Below are positions 1 to 11,165 of a stretch of DNA of 64,000 nucleotides, piece by piece (within the stretch, counting starts at the first letter, position 1; each line of letters opens with the position of its first letter). The notes below the pieces were generated by a model, which ran no database searches, was not told the DNA's origin, and worked only from the letters and a program-made list of their open reading frames with translations. A program made the position numbers and the translations under genes. Where the stretch lies: assembly GCF_032854445.1 (NCBI RefSeq), contig NC_088295.1:26773385-26837384 (forward strand), read 5' to 3'. This stretch comes from Liolophura sinensis (lineage: Eukaryota; Mollusca; Polyplacophora; Chitonida; Chitonidae).

Positions 1-331
1 AATAACTAACCTACTGCTGTGTTTGCTATTAGTTAGTCGAATAACTGATTTCGAATTACTAAACCACTGTTGGGCTATTGAAATAACTAACCGCTGCTAT
101 CCAACAGCGGGTTAGTTATTCGAATTACTAATAACTAGCCAGCAGTGGGTTAGTTATTTGAATAACTGATTTTACTATTCGACGGCTGGGTTACTTATTG
201 GTTATTCAGATAACTAACCCACTACTGGCTACTTACTAGTAATTGGAATAACTAACCCGCTTCTGGTTTGTTATCAGTTATTCGAATAATTAACCCGCTG
301 CTACGTTTGTTATTAGTTATTCGAATAACCA
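1..331. repeat. Palindromic / inverted minisatellite cluster (left edge of window)
   Basis: Variants of AATAACTAACCCGCTGCT occur in both orientations about every 40-50 bases, linked by self-complementary AGTTATTCGAATAACT. One pair (81-95 and 104-119) forms a near-perfect hairpin with an 8-base loop. The array is cut by the window edge, so its full size is unknown. No coding potential is seen. Confidence 0.8.
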
Positions 332-1349
332 ATTGCCACATATCCTTCTTGCCACATATGGATTGTCGCTTGAATCTAATCTAAGGCAACTTTTTTGGTC
401 AAGAAATAAATAACAAGGTTTTGTAGGAAGTTGTAAATTTTGTTAACAGACCGACGCTTTTCACTGACATCTTTGTTAGCCAAATATGAGCTTGGACTAA
501 AAATGAGATTCAATTTACATTTTCTTCCATAAATATATACTAGTTCATTACTTCTCTGCGCCTTCCTCCGAATCTGATTTTTGGCTCATTGTATTTACAC
601 GCAATTGCAGCCTCTTCAGGCGGACGTTTGGAGGCGGTCAATTACAAAGAAATCTCCAGAGATGCAATGATGTAACGTATGAAGTCCGTTTGCCTGTGGA
701 ATGAAAAAAGAAGTTGATTTATTGCTCAGGTTTCAAGGTTATCATGTTTTGTGCGGTTTATGCCAGCTGCGATGTAATTTGACAGACAATTTATAACACG
801 TCCCTGTTCGAAATTGACGTGTTTACAAAGGTTACGTTTTAAGGAGACTTTCATTTTTTTTCTTGGCTGATCGTACCTGATACCTGACTGCAGTGGATTT
901 TTGTGAGGTTGTTGAAATGTCATTGTCACCACCTGTTGTCATTTATTGATATACAGCATGTAAACACTTATGTGGCCCCGTCGGTCAATATGCAGATACG
1001 TTCTAACAGAAGCTTACTATTGATTTAAATTTTGTGTATTTGTAGAGTATTTTGAACCGGAGGCGGCTTGACGGACTTTCTGGTAACAGTAATATTACCC
1101 CAGCCATTTGGACGTTGTCATAACTGCTATCCGCATCTGGACAGCCTAATTTATGGAAGCCCTCTACCCACTACACTCTCCTTAAACATCTGATGAACCG
1201 GAATTGGATGACAGCTTCGGTCAATATTTGAAATCTAACAAATGCTGAAAGTGCTTTCTAGCATATCTGCCATTCAAGGTCGACTTTGCAATCTTGACGT
1301 CTAACAGGTGTTGTTAATTGGTTGCGTTTTGTGAAGTGTCGGTGTACTC
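332..1349. other. 5' flank of the first GTPase gene
   Basis: No gene recognised. This AT-rich stretch should contain the promoter and 5' UTR of the downstream GTPase gene. No convincing TATA box at a sensible distance was found. A possible splice acceptor (CTAACAG) lies near 1300-1307, so an untranslated first exon is possible but not shown. Confidence 0.4.
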
Positions 1350-2078
1350 ATGGCGGATGATGACCAGCGTCAACGCCTGGTGTTTCTAGGCGCTGGGGCT
1401 GTTGGCAAAAGTTCTATTATCCAACGATTCCTTAGTGATACGTTCAGCGAGCAGTACAAAGAGACGGTTGAAGATTTATACTGCCGGGAGTACAACGTCA
1501 ACGGCTCTCTCGTCAAAGTGGACATTCTAGACACTGCTGGGAACTTCGCATTCCCGGCTATGAGACGATTATCGATCTCCACCGCCCACGCATTTGTTCT
1601 GGTTTATGCCATCAACAACAGGTCGTCTTTTGAAGAAATCAAGCGAGTTTGGGAACAAATCAAAGAAGAGCGGAGTAACAGCGATGAGTTACCGTGTGTC
1701 ATAGTAGGCAATAAATCTGACTGTTACAATGAGAGACAGGTGGATAAAGAGGACGTATTGGACTGGCTCTATGACAATGGGATGAATGCGTTCTTGGAAG
1801 TATCCGCTAAACTTGGTGACAATATTCTAGACATATTTCAGTTGTTATTAGATCAGGTTAAAGGCCCTTACATGAGAAGACTAGAACCAATGCTTAGACG
1901 TCGCCTGAGCGCTAGTGTTGTAGAGGAAACACTCAGCAACGACCGTGAACATCAGTTGGTGCCTGAGTCAGTGTTTTCTAGAAGTCGTAGTCTTAAGCCA
2001 CGAGGAGGAAAACCCAAAACAAAACGTAACAGTGCTAAATCAAAACGAGCTGAAACCACGGAGTGTACCATCAGTTAA
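1350..2078 (+). CDS. Ras-family small GTPase, RASD/Rhes-DIRAS-like
   Basis: Complete 242-residue protein in one exon. Visible motifs: P-loop GAGAVGKS (14-21), switch I YKETVEDLY with the Mg-contacting Thr at 39, DTAGN (61-65), NKSD (121-124), VSAK (151-154), and a C-terminal CAAX box CTIS (239-242) after a Lys/Arg-rich tail. The segment FPAMRRLSIS after DTAGN is typical of RASD and DIRAS proteins. Asn replaces the catalytic Gln61 of Ras, a substitution that goes with slow GTP hydrolysis in these groups. A terminal Ser in CAAX favours farnesylation, so membrane attachment is expected. The position equivalent to Ras Gly13 is Ala17. The tail has two Ser-rich basic motifs, RRRLSA and FSRSRSL, both kept in the paralogue at 7855-8595. 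The start fits because the P-loop lies at the usual distance; +4 is G but -3 is C. The exact orthologue (RASD, DIRAS or a lophotrochozoan-specific group) cannot be settled by eye. Confidence 0.93.
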   Translation: MADDDQRQRLVFLGAGAVGKSSIIQRFLSDTFSEQYKETVEDLYCREYNVNGSLVKVDILDTAGNFAFPAMRRLSISTAHAFVLVYAINNRSSFEEIKRVWEQIKEERSNSDELPCVIVGNKSDCYNERQVDKEDVLDWLYDNGMNAFLEVSAKLGDNILDIFQLLLDQVKGPYMRRLEPMLRRRLSASVVEETLSNDREHQLVPESVFSRSRSLKPRGGKPKTKRNSAKSKRAETTECTIS

Positions 2079-2197
2079 TACCAACAAGCTTGAATGGCTG
2101 GTATGGTTTTTCAGGGATAATTTGGCTACTATGGGAAAGTCATAATAACTTAAAATGCCCACAGTATATAAAAGAGAATATCCCGTACTATTCACTT

Positions 2198-2203
2198 ATT
2201 AAA
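2198..2203 (+). promoter_or_regulatory. Possible polyadenylation signal ATTAAA
   Basis: ATTAAA lies about 120 nt after the stop codon of the GTPase gene, a sensible 3' UTR distance. It is the second most common animal hexamer, but such sequences are frequent in AT-rich DNA, so support is weak. Confidence 0.25.
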
Positions 2204-4623
2204 ACACAATTAGTTCATTCTTTCTGTTATTCTGTAAGTAAGTTTTCTTTACGCCTCATTCATTTCTTAACAGATAAGTTGACATTCTAATAATACGGTG
2301 CTTATTTCATACCTTTCTTGCACCACAAACACATTGCTGTGCAGATTAGGTTCCAATATACAGCATTATCATGCTCAAAACGATGTCATTGTAAGCTATG
2401 TAGTAAATCATTTTGTGGGAACAAAAAATTCGCGTGGAGTTCAGTTTTGATGTGAACAGAGAAAGTCCCTTGTAAACCAAGAATTCTTCTTCATTACTTT
2501 GAAATTTTAGACAATTTTTGAACTGGTTTAATCCGAAACAGTATGAAATAATAAGTAACGAGTGCTTCAAGCACACACTGGTAAAAATGATGCTTATGAT
2601 GGTATTAATAACTGTTTCTCGTTTAATCATACCTCGAATATATCATTATTACTGAGCTTTTTGGATATTATCAGTTGTTATGATATGGATTAACCAATTA
2701 CTTGTTTTATTAATTACTTGTATTATTAATATATTTGTGGCTTAGACTTTCCACTTGCTTCCCTGCTTAATACCACTTTTCATATTGTAATAATGTAATT
2801 TTCACCATGTTCTTGCATAGCGTGAACGAGAAATCCATCACGGCAAACTTGGTTACGTGCGTATGTATTAAGACAAAATGATGTTAACAAAATAACTTTA
2901 AGAACAAACAAACAAAAACTCAACCCTAAAGACAGTGAAAAACTCTTGTCAAACACTTTGTCAGTTGTGAGCTTGCTCTGTGATAAAAACAGACCTTCTA
3001 AAGGTCATATATTACGTGCTGCTAGAAAATTGCGATTAAGAAAGTTCTTCAGTATGGTGTGTTTGCATGTCATTTACATAAACAGGGTGTAGCAAGAGCC
3101 GCGTTTCAAATACACAAGTTTGAGCAGTTTTATTTCTTAATTAAATTTGTTACCCTTGTGTGCAGTCGTACTTTCCTATGATTAACGCAAACCCTGGTGT
3201 ATAAAAGCTTACAAATCTCTTTGTCAATAATTCCCAGGCTTGGATTCCACTGAAAGTCGAATTATATATTGATTCGGCGTCGTGTCGGTATGAGCCTTGG
3301 GGTTTTGCAGATAAAACATGGCTGAAAAGATTGGGACAGGTTCAGAAGTCCGTGCAATGATGTAACACCAGCCAACTTTGATCAAGAAGCCGTATTAGAA
3401 AGATTACACTTTAAGCTAGCCCTATCGATTTAGAACTTCTCAGAAGTTTCTTGTGTTCACCGTGGTACACTTATCAGGCATGCAGTGGAGAATTAGCTCA
3501 TCATCATGGGAAAAGGCATGGTTAATATTACATCCTGACTAGAATGAAAATTTTGTTCCTCGTTAGTTTTACAGAAATTTCCAAACATCTTGTGAAAATG
3601 CAGAAAAACTAACAACATAGGTGCCTGGGCTTTGGGGATGTTATGCGTGCTTAGGTTGCCAATACCAACCGAATGAATCATGGGAAAACTAACATCTGAA
3701 AAGCTTTGCAGGTGGAAAACACATTAGAACGAAACGTTAAATGTGAAATGCAAACATTTCAAGATTGCAAAAAAGAAAGCATTAATCCAATGAACCAGAT
3801 TATCCAGTGCTTTATGGTAATGGTATTTTCCGCTTGGAAACTATGATGAGCATTTTGGCCCATTTCCAGCGACCTTGCGTCATTTGTCCCTAACTAACAC
3901 GGAATCATCATTTCAAAGGGACCGTATCCATTCGCGTTTGACAAAAATATTTTGCGACGCCGTGGGTCTTAGACGTAGTTGATTATAACCGATTGATTAA
4001 AATAATGCATAAGACTTATGCAGCCAGGGTAGTTACAATCAACTCACCTATTAAAACTGTGGAACGGTGCCAGATTCCAAGAAGCTGCAATGGCGATATA
4101 TGCATTATGCTGAACATCTTTATATTGTAAACGAGTGCCGAACTGGATTTTTAACTAAATTTCCACTAATGTTCAAGCGTATAGATCTCTCGCTAGGTCT
4201 CTTGGGCAAATTGAAATAATCGACACAATTTAACAGTAATTAAAGGGTAAGAAATCAACGTTGAACACCTATGTTTACAAAAGAAGACAACCTTATATCT
4301 GATATCTCATCCTTGAATTCATAAAATTGTACTGACAATATTTCTGAACCGAGCACTGGAGAAAATATTCACATTTCGGAGCTCTGTAGGTAAAGATGGC
4401 AATTTTCCATAATTTGCAAAATGGTACAGGAACTAATGTAACTGCTTTCAGTCTCACACTCTACAAAATAACCACTGTTTATGAATAAAATAACCACTAT
4501 TTATAAATCAGTATATTTGGCCGAATCCACATACAAGCAATCAGACACAGTCGTCATTTGACCAACATAATATAGAAAGCAATACACAAAAACAAAAAGT
4601 TAAACCATCAAAGCTCTCCATCT
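2204..4623. other. Intergenic, no gene seen
   Basis: AT-rich sequence between the GTPase gene and the first SINE. Reading frames here are short and unrecognisable. No RNA gene or clear repeat was seen. Confidence 0.5.
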
Positions 4624-4771
4624 GTGCGTGGGAAGGTCAGCAGCAACCTGCGGATGGTCGTGGGTTTCCCCCGGGCTCTGCCCGGTTTTCTCCATCAGAA
4701 TGATGGCTGCCGTCGTATAGGTGAAATATTCTTGAGTACGGCATAACACATTAATCAAAAAATAAATAAGA
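4624..4771 (+). mobile_element. tRNA-derived SINE (MetaSINE-like), head missing
   Basis: Matches the central and 3' part of the SINE seen repeatedly in this window: the GTGCGTGGGAAGGTC block, the GGTTTCCCCCGGGCTCTGCC core, then TTCTTGAGTACGGC and an AATAAATAAG tail. The tRNA-like head is absent. It lies directly before a second copy in the same orientation. Confidence 0.85.
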
Positions 4772-4780
4772 AAACCACCA

Positions 4781-4995
4781 AGGGTTAGCGTGCCAACGCT
4801 ACGCAATGACCCAGGAGGCTCTTACCAATGCGGTCGCTATGAGTTCAAGTCCAGCTTATACTGGCTTCCTCTCCGGCCGTACGTTGGAAGGTCTTCAGCA
4901 ACCGGCAGATGGTCGTGGGTTTTCCCCGCGTTCGGTCCACTTTCCTCTCACCAATTTCCTGGCCGACGTCATAAATCACCAGTCAAATAAATCAT
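4781..4995 (+). mobile_element. tRNA-derived SINE (MetaSINE-like), second tandem copy
   Basis: Keeps part of the tRNA-like head (GTTAGCGTGCC...) and a box B match GAGTTCAAGTCC at 4841-4852, then the GGTCGTGGGTTTTCCCCG core and a tail ending GTCAAATAAATC. The core is more diverged than in the preceding copy, so the two are probably separate insertions rather than a recent duplication. Confidence 0.85.
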
Positions 4996-7854
4996 AAATT
5001 AAACCACCAATAAAAGAACAGTTTGATCTCATAACACATGAGAGCAATCACCTTCAAGTGTATCAATGGTAAATTTGAGTTACATCAAATGGAGAGTAAA
5101 GCCTGAAGTCATGCTACATCTGGAGGAAAGTAAAAGTAAAAGATGGTATAACGTTGATTTACACCTGTGGGGCAGTCAAACGTTAACCAGTGCCAGATCT
5201 TAAGTGTAGATAAACAGCAAAGAGAAAATTATCTACTATGTAGATTAAGGTAACGATTATGATGACACTGACGCGTTGTTATTTCCTCAGTGGAATTCAG
5301 TAGATGAATTGTGTTGGCACAGAATGTAGATTCCATCAAATCTGAATTAATTCACGCTAGGTATTTCTGGCAGCTTGTAAAGTAAACGTGTGTATAAAGT
5401 AGTAGACAATTGCGTGTTGGGTAAAAAAAACAGCGTCTAAATTGAACCTGCGCTTACGGTGATAAAATGATGACCAGTTTGCGTATGGGAAGAAAATAAT
5501 TTTAATTGACAATACTTTGGAGCTAACAACAGTGAACTGTTTACGCTGCCAGTATGTATACACGAAGATATGTTCGTCACGTTTTTGAGTTTCAGTAACG
5601 AGAACAGCAGAGCTACAATAGACAGAACATTTGGCGAAATTCCAAACCGTTCACCCCTCCTCATATTATCATGCTGTTACCCAAATGACTAAAGTAAATA
5701 AATTATCGTCTTCTTATTATGTCATTATCTAGTGAGCGTAGACCCTTAAATCATGCAAGGCCTCTCATGGCAAGGGGAGCACATGGACAAGATTGTAAGG
5801 ATAAAGGGCAAATAATGACCTCTGTGGTGTCTAGAGCCTAATAGTTACCTGAGGTTCCAGCTGATTGGATGATGTTGACTAAGACCGTTGAGTCGTGCCG
5901 CTATAACGCGATTGTAAACCGTTATTTTGTTCCAGAACCAGTCATAGCGTTATCAGCGTAATTGTATTCAATGGCGTCTGCTATCAGCCCATCTGCTTAG
6001 AGCAGCCCCTAGGACAGGCTCCTGTTCCTCGCCTCCAGACAGACTTATATGTTCGTCCACGGTAAATCCCAAAATCGAATTAGTCCTTTTAAATACTAAG
6101 CATCGATACTTTCGTCCTAGTGTCAAAAACGATGGCTCTCTTTGGAAGGTATTTCACAAAACTTCTCGCAAATGTCAAATGTTCCATAAAGTAAAAGGTT
6201 CTGAGGACCACACGATCATCTCAGAGGAGTTGAAGAAGTTTATGGATTTCCCAGACCAGTCGGATATTATTACAATACGGCAATCTGGTGTGTTACGAAC
6301 TCACAGAACCACTGATTTAAATTTTGATTAGTAACATAAATACTGAAATTCAAAAAGAAGACCAGATTAAATTACGTTGCATGTAAAACCGTATTCCTAT
6401 GATTATTGCATTGGTGGATCATATGACTAGCCTTGTAAATGGTGTACCGGAAACAAGGTAAAATATCACATGTAGCAGGTTCACGGGAACAAGGTATATT
6501 CGGGGAGGGTTATAAAGTTGGTCATAGCCCTAGTATAGTATCGAAAACACGGGAATGTGATTGCATTGTCGCAAAGCGGATTGTTGTAATGGCTGTGATT
6601 ACCCTGTCAATACTTACTGTGTTTACATAAGGGATTTGAAGCCGGATGTAAAAAATCTAGAAAAGGTCATGATGAAAATGATGGAGTCGAAGACGTCTGG
6701 CAAAACGGGTGTCATTTGAAAATTAGCCAACAATGCATCAAATGGAGATGTAGTGTGATATTAGCGGGTTCTAATCTGGGGAAAACTGTAGTCCCTCCAG
6801 GGGAATTGTCCAGCAAATTAAGAAAATGTATCGATGTAGTTGCCAAAGGCCGCCCTACTCGAGCATCATCGGCAGGATAATTCCCGGCATTTGGATTTTT
6901 TTCTGCAGAGGTTGTAATTTTCGTTACTGTCTCCAGGGACTTTTCTCTTCAAAGCTGATCCTATCTGAACTCCAAATATCACATATTGGAATGTGCGGTC
7001 GGCCCTTTAGGGTGGGGTAGACTATGCATCATACAGGCTTAATTTGCCAACAGGTTACTGACACTGGAAGAAAGGTTTCCGTCGATGAGACGCTGAGGTG
7101 CACGGGGATGAATAGCATGGAACCATAGTGCTTTATCACGAAGTTTATCCAGCTGTGGTGCACTTCAGCACAGAACCCTGGACAGAATGGACAGAACCCT
7201 GGGTAAATTCATTGCAACGACGCTTTACCATGCAATGAAAAGGTGGAGTTCCACAGAATATATCTTATGTAAAAATGTAGCAAACATTTATTCTGAGATG
7301 GTACATCAAATCAAAAATTACCATAATCAAAGAAAAGATCCACTTCGCGGCATTATATAATTACCATCTTTTGCTGAGGTTATGAAGAACGAGAAGGACG
7401 CATTAAACAATACCGTAAACAATATCTATTACATTATAATAGATGCATATATAGCTCCGGACTACTATGTTAATGTGGCAGAACGCGATATATATAATAC
7501 ACTCTTGTGTGTGGAGAAATATATATATGCTATCATTATACACTAATATACTAATATACACAACTCGGTACGATCAAAACTAAGCACACTGTAGAACCTG
7601 AACATAAAATACACAACCACTCAAATGTTCACATTCACTAGTCGATGTCCAAAGTGTCGTTCTGGTTGTTGTTAAAACTCAGTTTATCAGCCGACCTAGA
7701 AGTTAGCACCTTATTGAAGCCACCTATTGGAGGGAAGTATTGCCATCCACATCCGTGTAGATATGTAAAAAAACCAAATCACACATCAAAACCACATTCA
7801 CGTCCAATCACAACAAGGAAATTCACAAAGCTGTATGTGTAGCGGATGCAATTT
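4996..7854. other. Intergenic between the convergent GTPase genes
   Basis: No gene recognised. An open frame at 6439-6630 (+) and fragments up to about 7020 look slightly codon-like but match nothing I know. AT-rich around 7420-7560. A possible AATAAA for the minus-strand GTPase lies at 7292-7287, about 560 nt after its stop; support is weak. Confidence 0.4.
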
Positions 7855-8595
7855 TCAGCTGAGCGTACAGTCATTCTTCTCCGCTTTCTTTGCCTTAGGC
7901 AAGATCCGTTTAATTCTGGGTTTGCTTCCCCTCCGAATAAGGCTTCTACTTCGAGAGAATTTCTTCGCCTCTTTCTCCATCTGAGTGTCAGAGTTGGTGT
8001 CCGCTGTCTCCTCCACTGCATTGGCACTCAGCCGGCGTTTTAACATCGGCTCAAGCATTCGTACGAACGGACTCTTGGCCTGGTCCAACAAAAGCTTGAA
8101 AATTTCAAAAATGTTCTCATTAGTTTTGGCGGATACCTCTATGAGTGCCTGCGTATCTGAGAGTCCACAAGTGTATATCCAGTGCAATACGTCATCTTTG
8201 CTAACTTGTCTCTCGGACTCACAATCACACTTGTTACCCACCACAACACACGGCAACTCGTGAAAGTTTCTGCGCAGTTCATGATTTGCTCCCGCAACTG
8301 TTTCACTTCTTCGAAAGACGGGTAATTATTTATGGCGTAGACCAAGCACAAAGGCGTGAGCTGTGGATATCGATAGCCGCCTCATGGCGGGAAATGCAAA
8401 GTTCCCAGCGGTGTCAAGGATATCCACTTTGAGCAAAGAGCCTTGAACATCGTACTCCTTGCAATAAAGATCTTCGATGGTTTCTTTGTAGTGCTCTAGG
8501 AAAGTGTTGGTTAGAAACCTCTTGATAATGGCGCTCTTGCCAACTCCACCAGCTCCAAGGAAAACTAATCGCAGACGCTGTTCGATGTCTCCCAT
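7855..8595 (-). pseudogene. RASD/Rhes-DIRAS-like small GTPase paralogue, frame broken by a compensating +1/-1 pair
   Basis: Clear paralogue of the gene at 1350-2078, in convergent orientation. From the ATG at 8595 (A at -3, G at +4) it encodes P-loop GAGGVGKS, switch I YKETIEDLY, DTAGN and FPAMRRLSIS. At 8342-8343 an extra base shifts the frame, and translation would stop at 8326 after 89 residues. The homologous protein continues in the shifted frame for about 20 codons (VYAINNYPSFEEV). A missing base near 8280 then returns it to the original frame: ELPCVVVGNKCD, EVSAK, KRRLSA, FSRSRSL and CAAX box CTLS, with stop at 7855. The unbroken length would be close to 246 residues. No other stop or gap is seen, and every functional motif survives, so the damage is recent or is a sequence/assembly error. 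If the errors are not real it is a functional prenylated GTPase; if real, only a truncated product lacking NKxD and CAAX can be made. Confidence 0.85.
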
Positions 8596-10539
8596 GATTT
8601 ATCCTGTGGTGAATCCAGTTACACAAGAGTACACTATATCCTAGAAACCATCCTTCAGCGGGTAAAATTACTGTATCAGTTTCGTCACTCTGTTAAATTC
8701 AGGTGACGGGTAAATACCTGATCTGTCTGTTCATCCGCAGGCTGTAAAGCGTAATGAAGACGAGTCACCTTTCGCTGGTTGCTATCTAGGCCTCCATGGT
8801 AGTTACTGGGACTCGCTAAAAGGGTGGCAGCGATTGAGTCTGGCCGATGTAAAAACTGACAAGAGCTTTCGGCAGTGAAATAGCTGCATTAGATATTAGA
8901 TTAGGCTGAAGGTAAAGACAAGCCTCACTTCAAATTCGAACTCTGTTTACACCATCCCTCACTGTGCGCCAGCATTTGCCTACAACAGAAGTAAAATGAC
9001 AGCTCGTTATACTGGGGCCGTAGTGCATATAGTCAGTATCGGACAAATGCGCCCAGGCGTTAAATCGAATTACGTGTTTTCGGCAGTACGAAGGAGATAT
9101 ACACTCCCACGTTCTAATCAGATTGCCTGTGAATCAAAAGTATGAAGGCTTTAGGATCGAAGTGGTTGGGTCAGGTTTGACGACGACCCGCCTAATCACA
9201 TTGTTCTCGTGGCGGGTAAAATCAACACCGAACGGTCGAAATATCAGATTAAGCAACGATGGGAGCGAGAGAAAACCTGTTTTACATTAGACAGTCCACT
9301 TAGCTTGCAATCTATTCACCTGGAAACCTAAAAAGACATTTTCGATGTTTAAAAAACAATTTTCCTGTTCTTGAACAGGAAACAAAAAAAAGACAGAGAC
9401 AAAGGGGCATAATTCAATGGGAAATAGAAGGTTGATAATTGGGAACTGGAGTATTTTTTGTTGCCAGTACTATATTTCCATTTTGAATCATGGTATCCAA
9501 CAGAGCATCCGAGGCCAAATCTCTGCTTTCTAGAACGGTTATTCCAAGTCGAAGAATCAATCATTACTGTATATTTCCGGACAGAGCTATAACAACCGGA
9601 TTTCAGACGTGGCAGGAAGGCAGATGTAAGATAGGACTTAGTGATTGTGTGTGATGATCAAGGTGAGTCATCAGGGAAACACTTCCTCTCACCTCAGCTG
9701 ATAATTACCTGGCACACTCAACATATTCATTCCAAATAATCATGTAGCATTCCGCCTTATTTGCGCAGTTGAATTAAAGAAATAGCTAAATTACTATTGT
9801 TCTAAACGAATTTCTGTAAACAAACAACACTTTGTAGAATAACTGAACATTCTTCTAAGAAAAGGCAGGAATAGTCGTTAACCATAATTGTTGTCGTGCT
9901 CTAATTGTATCCCGTTTCAGGTAATGTTTGTAACGAGCGGGCGCATTGCAGGTGGCCTTAGGACGCCTGGCGCCTGTAGACAAAGAATAGTGCACTTGGA
10001 CAATATCCTATGCTTTGTTACTAAATGTAATCTTAAGTGTGACGTATAAAAAATTTCAACTGTCCATCTAAATATCTCTAGAGGGTGAGTGTGTAACGCT
10101 AATTTAAATATGCCTTGCCTGGATAAATGTTTTTTTGCCATCCGTTTAAAGAAGCACATCTGGAACAGCAGTAAGTGGATGCATTGCATCAACTGCTTTG
10201 TACTACAGACAAACTCGTGATTAGCATTCTAGTTGACGTTTCTAGACAATCTCGGGTTTCAAAACAAATACAACTGTTTGTGAAATTTTCACCACAGGTA
10301 TCAGTAATTAACACAAACAGCTTATACCTCAGCGGGCCGTGTTAAGAGCTGTGCTCGGAGACCTCAAGTTCCTTGGCCTAAATTTTAAGCCTCACACCAA
10401 AGAAATGAAATCATCAGTTCATTTTCGTCTGGTCAGCTTGGGAAGATAATAGACTTGGAACGAAGTTAACTTCAGTTAAAATGTTTTGCCAGAAGTAAGA
10501 CGTGAGTGTTCGAAAATGTGAACTCAGACAAGCTGTCTG
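8596..10539. other. Intergenic, upstream of the minus-strand GTPase
   Basis: No gene recognised. The part next to 8595 should hold the promoter and 5' UTR of the minus-strand GTPase. CACAG just before GATAAATCATG could be a splice acceptor in the 5' UTR, without further support. Confidence 0.4.
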
Positions 10540-11165
10540 GCCACATCACATCCTGGGTTTAAAGGCTTCCTAGAGATAAACCATGGATTTACGTTTCTCA
10601 GAAGGTTATTTTTGGTAGAACCTCTGTTTAAATGAACAAGGAATTTGCCTCTTGTCAGAACCCCTGTCAAGATATACAGGGACCTGCATTTCTCAGAAAA
10701 ACCCTCTCCTTAGATTAACAAGCGACTTACACTTCCCAAAAACTTTTTAGGCGTATAACATCCTAGATGAACCGGAGACTCACAGTTCTCAGAAAGCCTC
10801 TTGCGATCAGAAGCTTGGTCTAGATAAACCGGAAACTCACAGTTCTCAGAAAACTTGTTAGGGTCAGAACCTCTGTCTAGACAAACCTGAGACTCACAGT
10901 TTTCAGAAAGCCTCTTGCGATCAGAACCTCGGTCTAGAAAAACCGGAAACTCACAGTTCTCAGAATCTTCTCAGAGTCAGAATCTCGGTCTAGACAAAAT
11001 GGATACTTACAGTTCCCAGAAAGCTTTTAATGGTAGGAACCTCTTTCTAGACAAACCTGAGACTCACAGTTGTCAGAAAGCTTTTTATGGTAAGGACATC
11101 CGTCTAGGTAACCGGAGACTTACAGTTCTCAAATAGCACCTTATGGTCAGAACCGCTGTCCACAG
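10540..11165. repeat. Minisatellite, about 57-bp unit, degenerate
   Basis: Units carry GTCTAGAC.AAACC, GAGACTCACAGTTCTCAGAA and GGTCAGAACCTC. GTCTAG-type anchors lie at 10818, 10875, 10932, 10988, 11045 and 11102, a 56-57 bp spacing. Copies before 10800 are more diverged. The phase makes short frames appear by chance. Confidence 0.85.

Noticed and set aside
1370-1582. Minus-strand frame opposite the GTPase gene
   Set aside because: Shadow of the real gene; no conserved features.
7985-8263. Plus-strand frames opposite the GTPase paralogue
   Set aside because: Shadows of the minus-strand gene, which has clear GTPase motifs.
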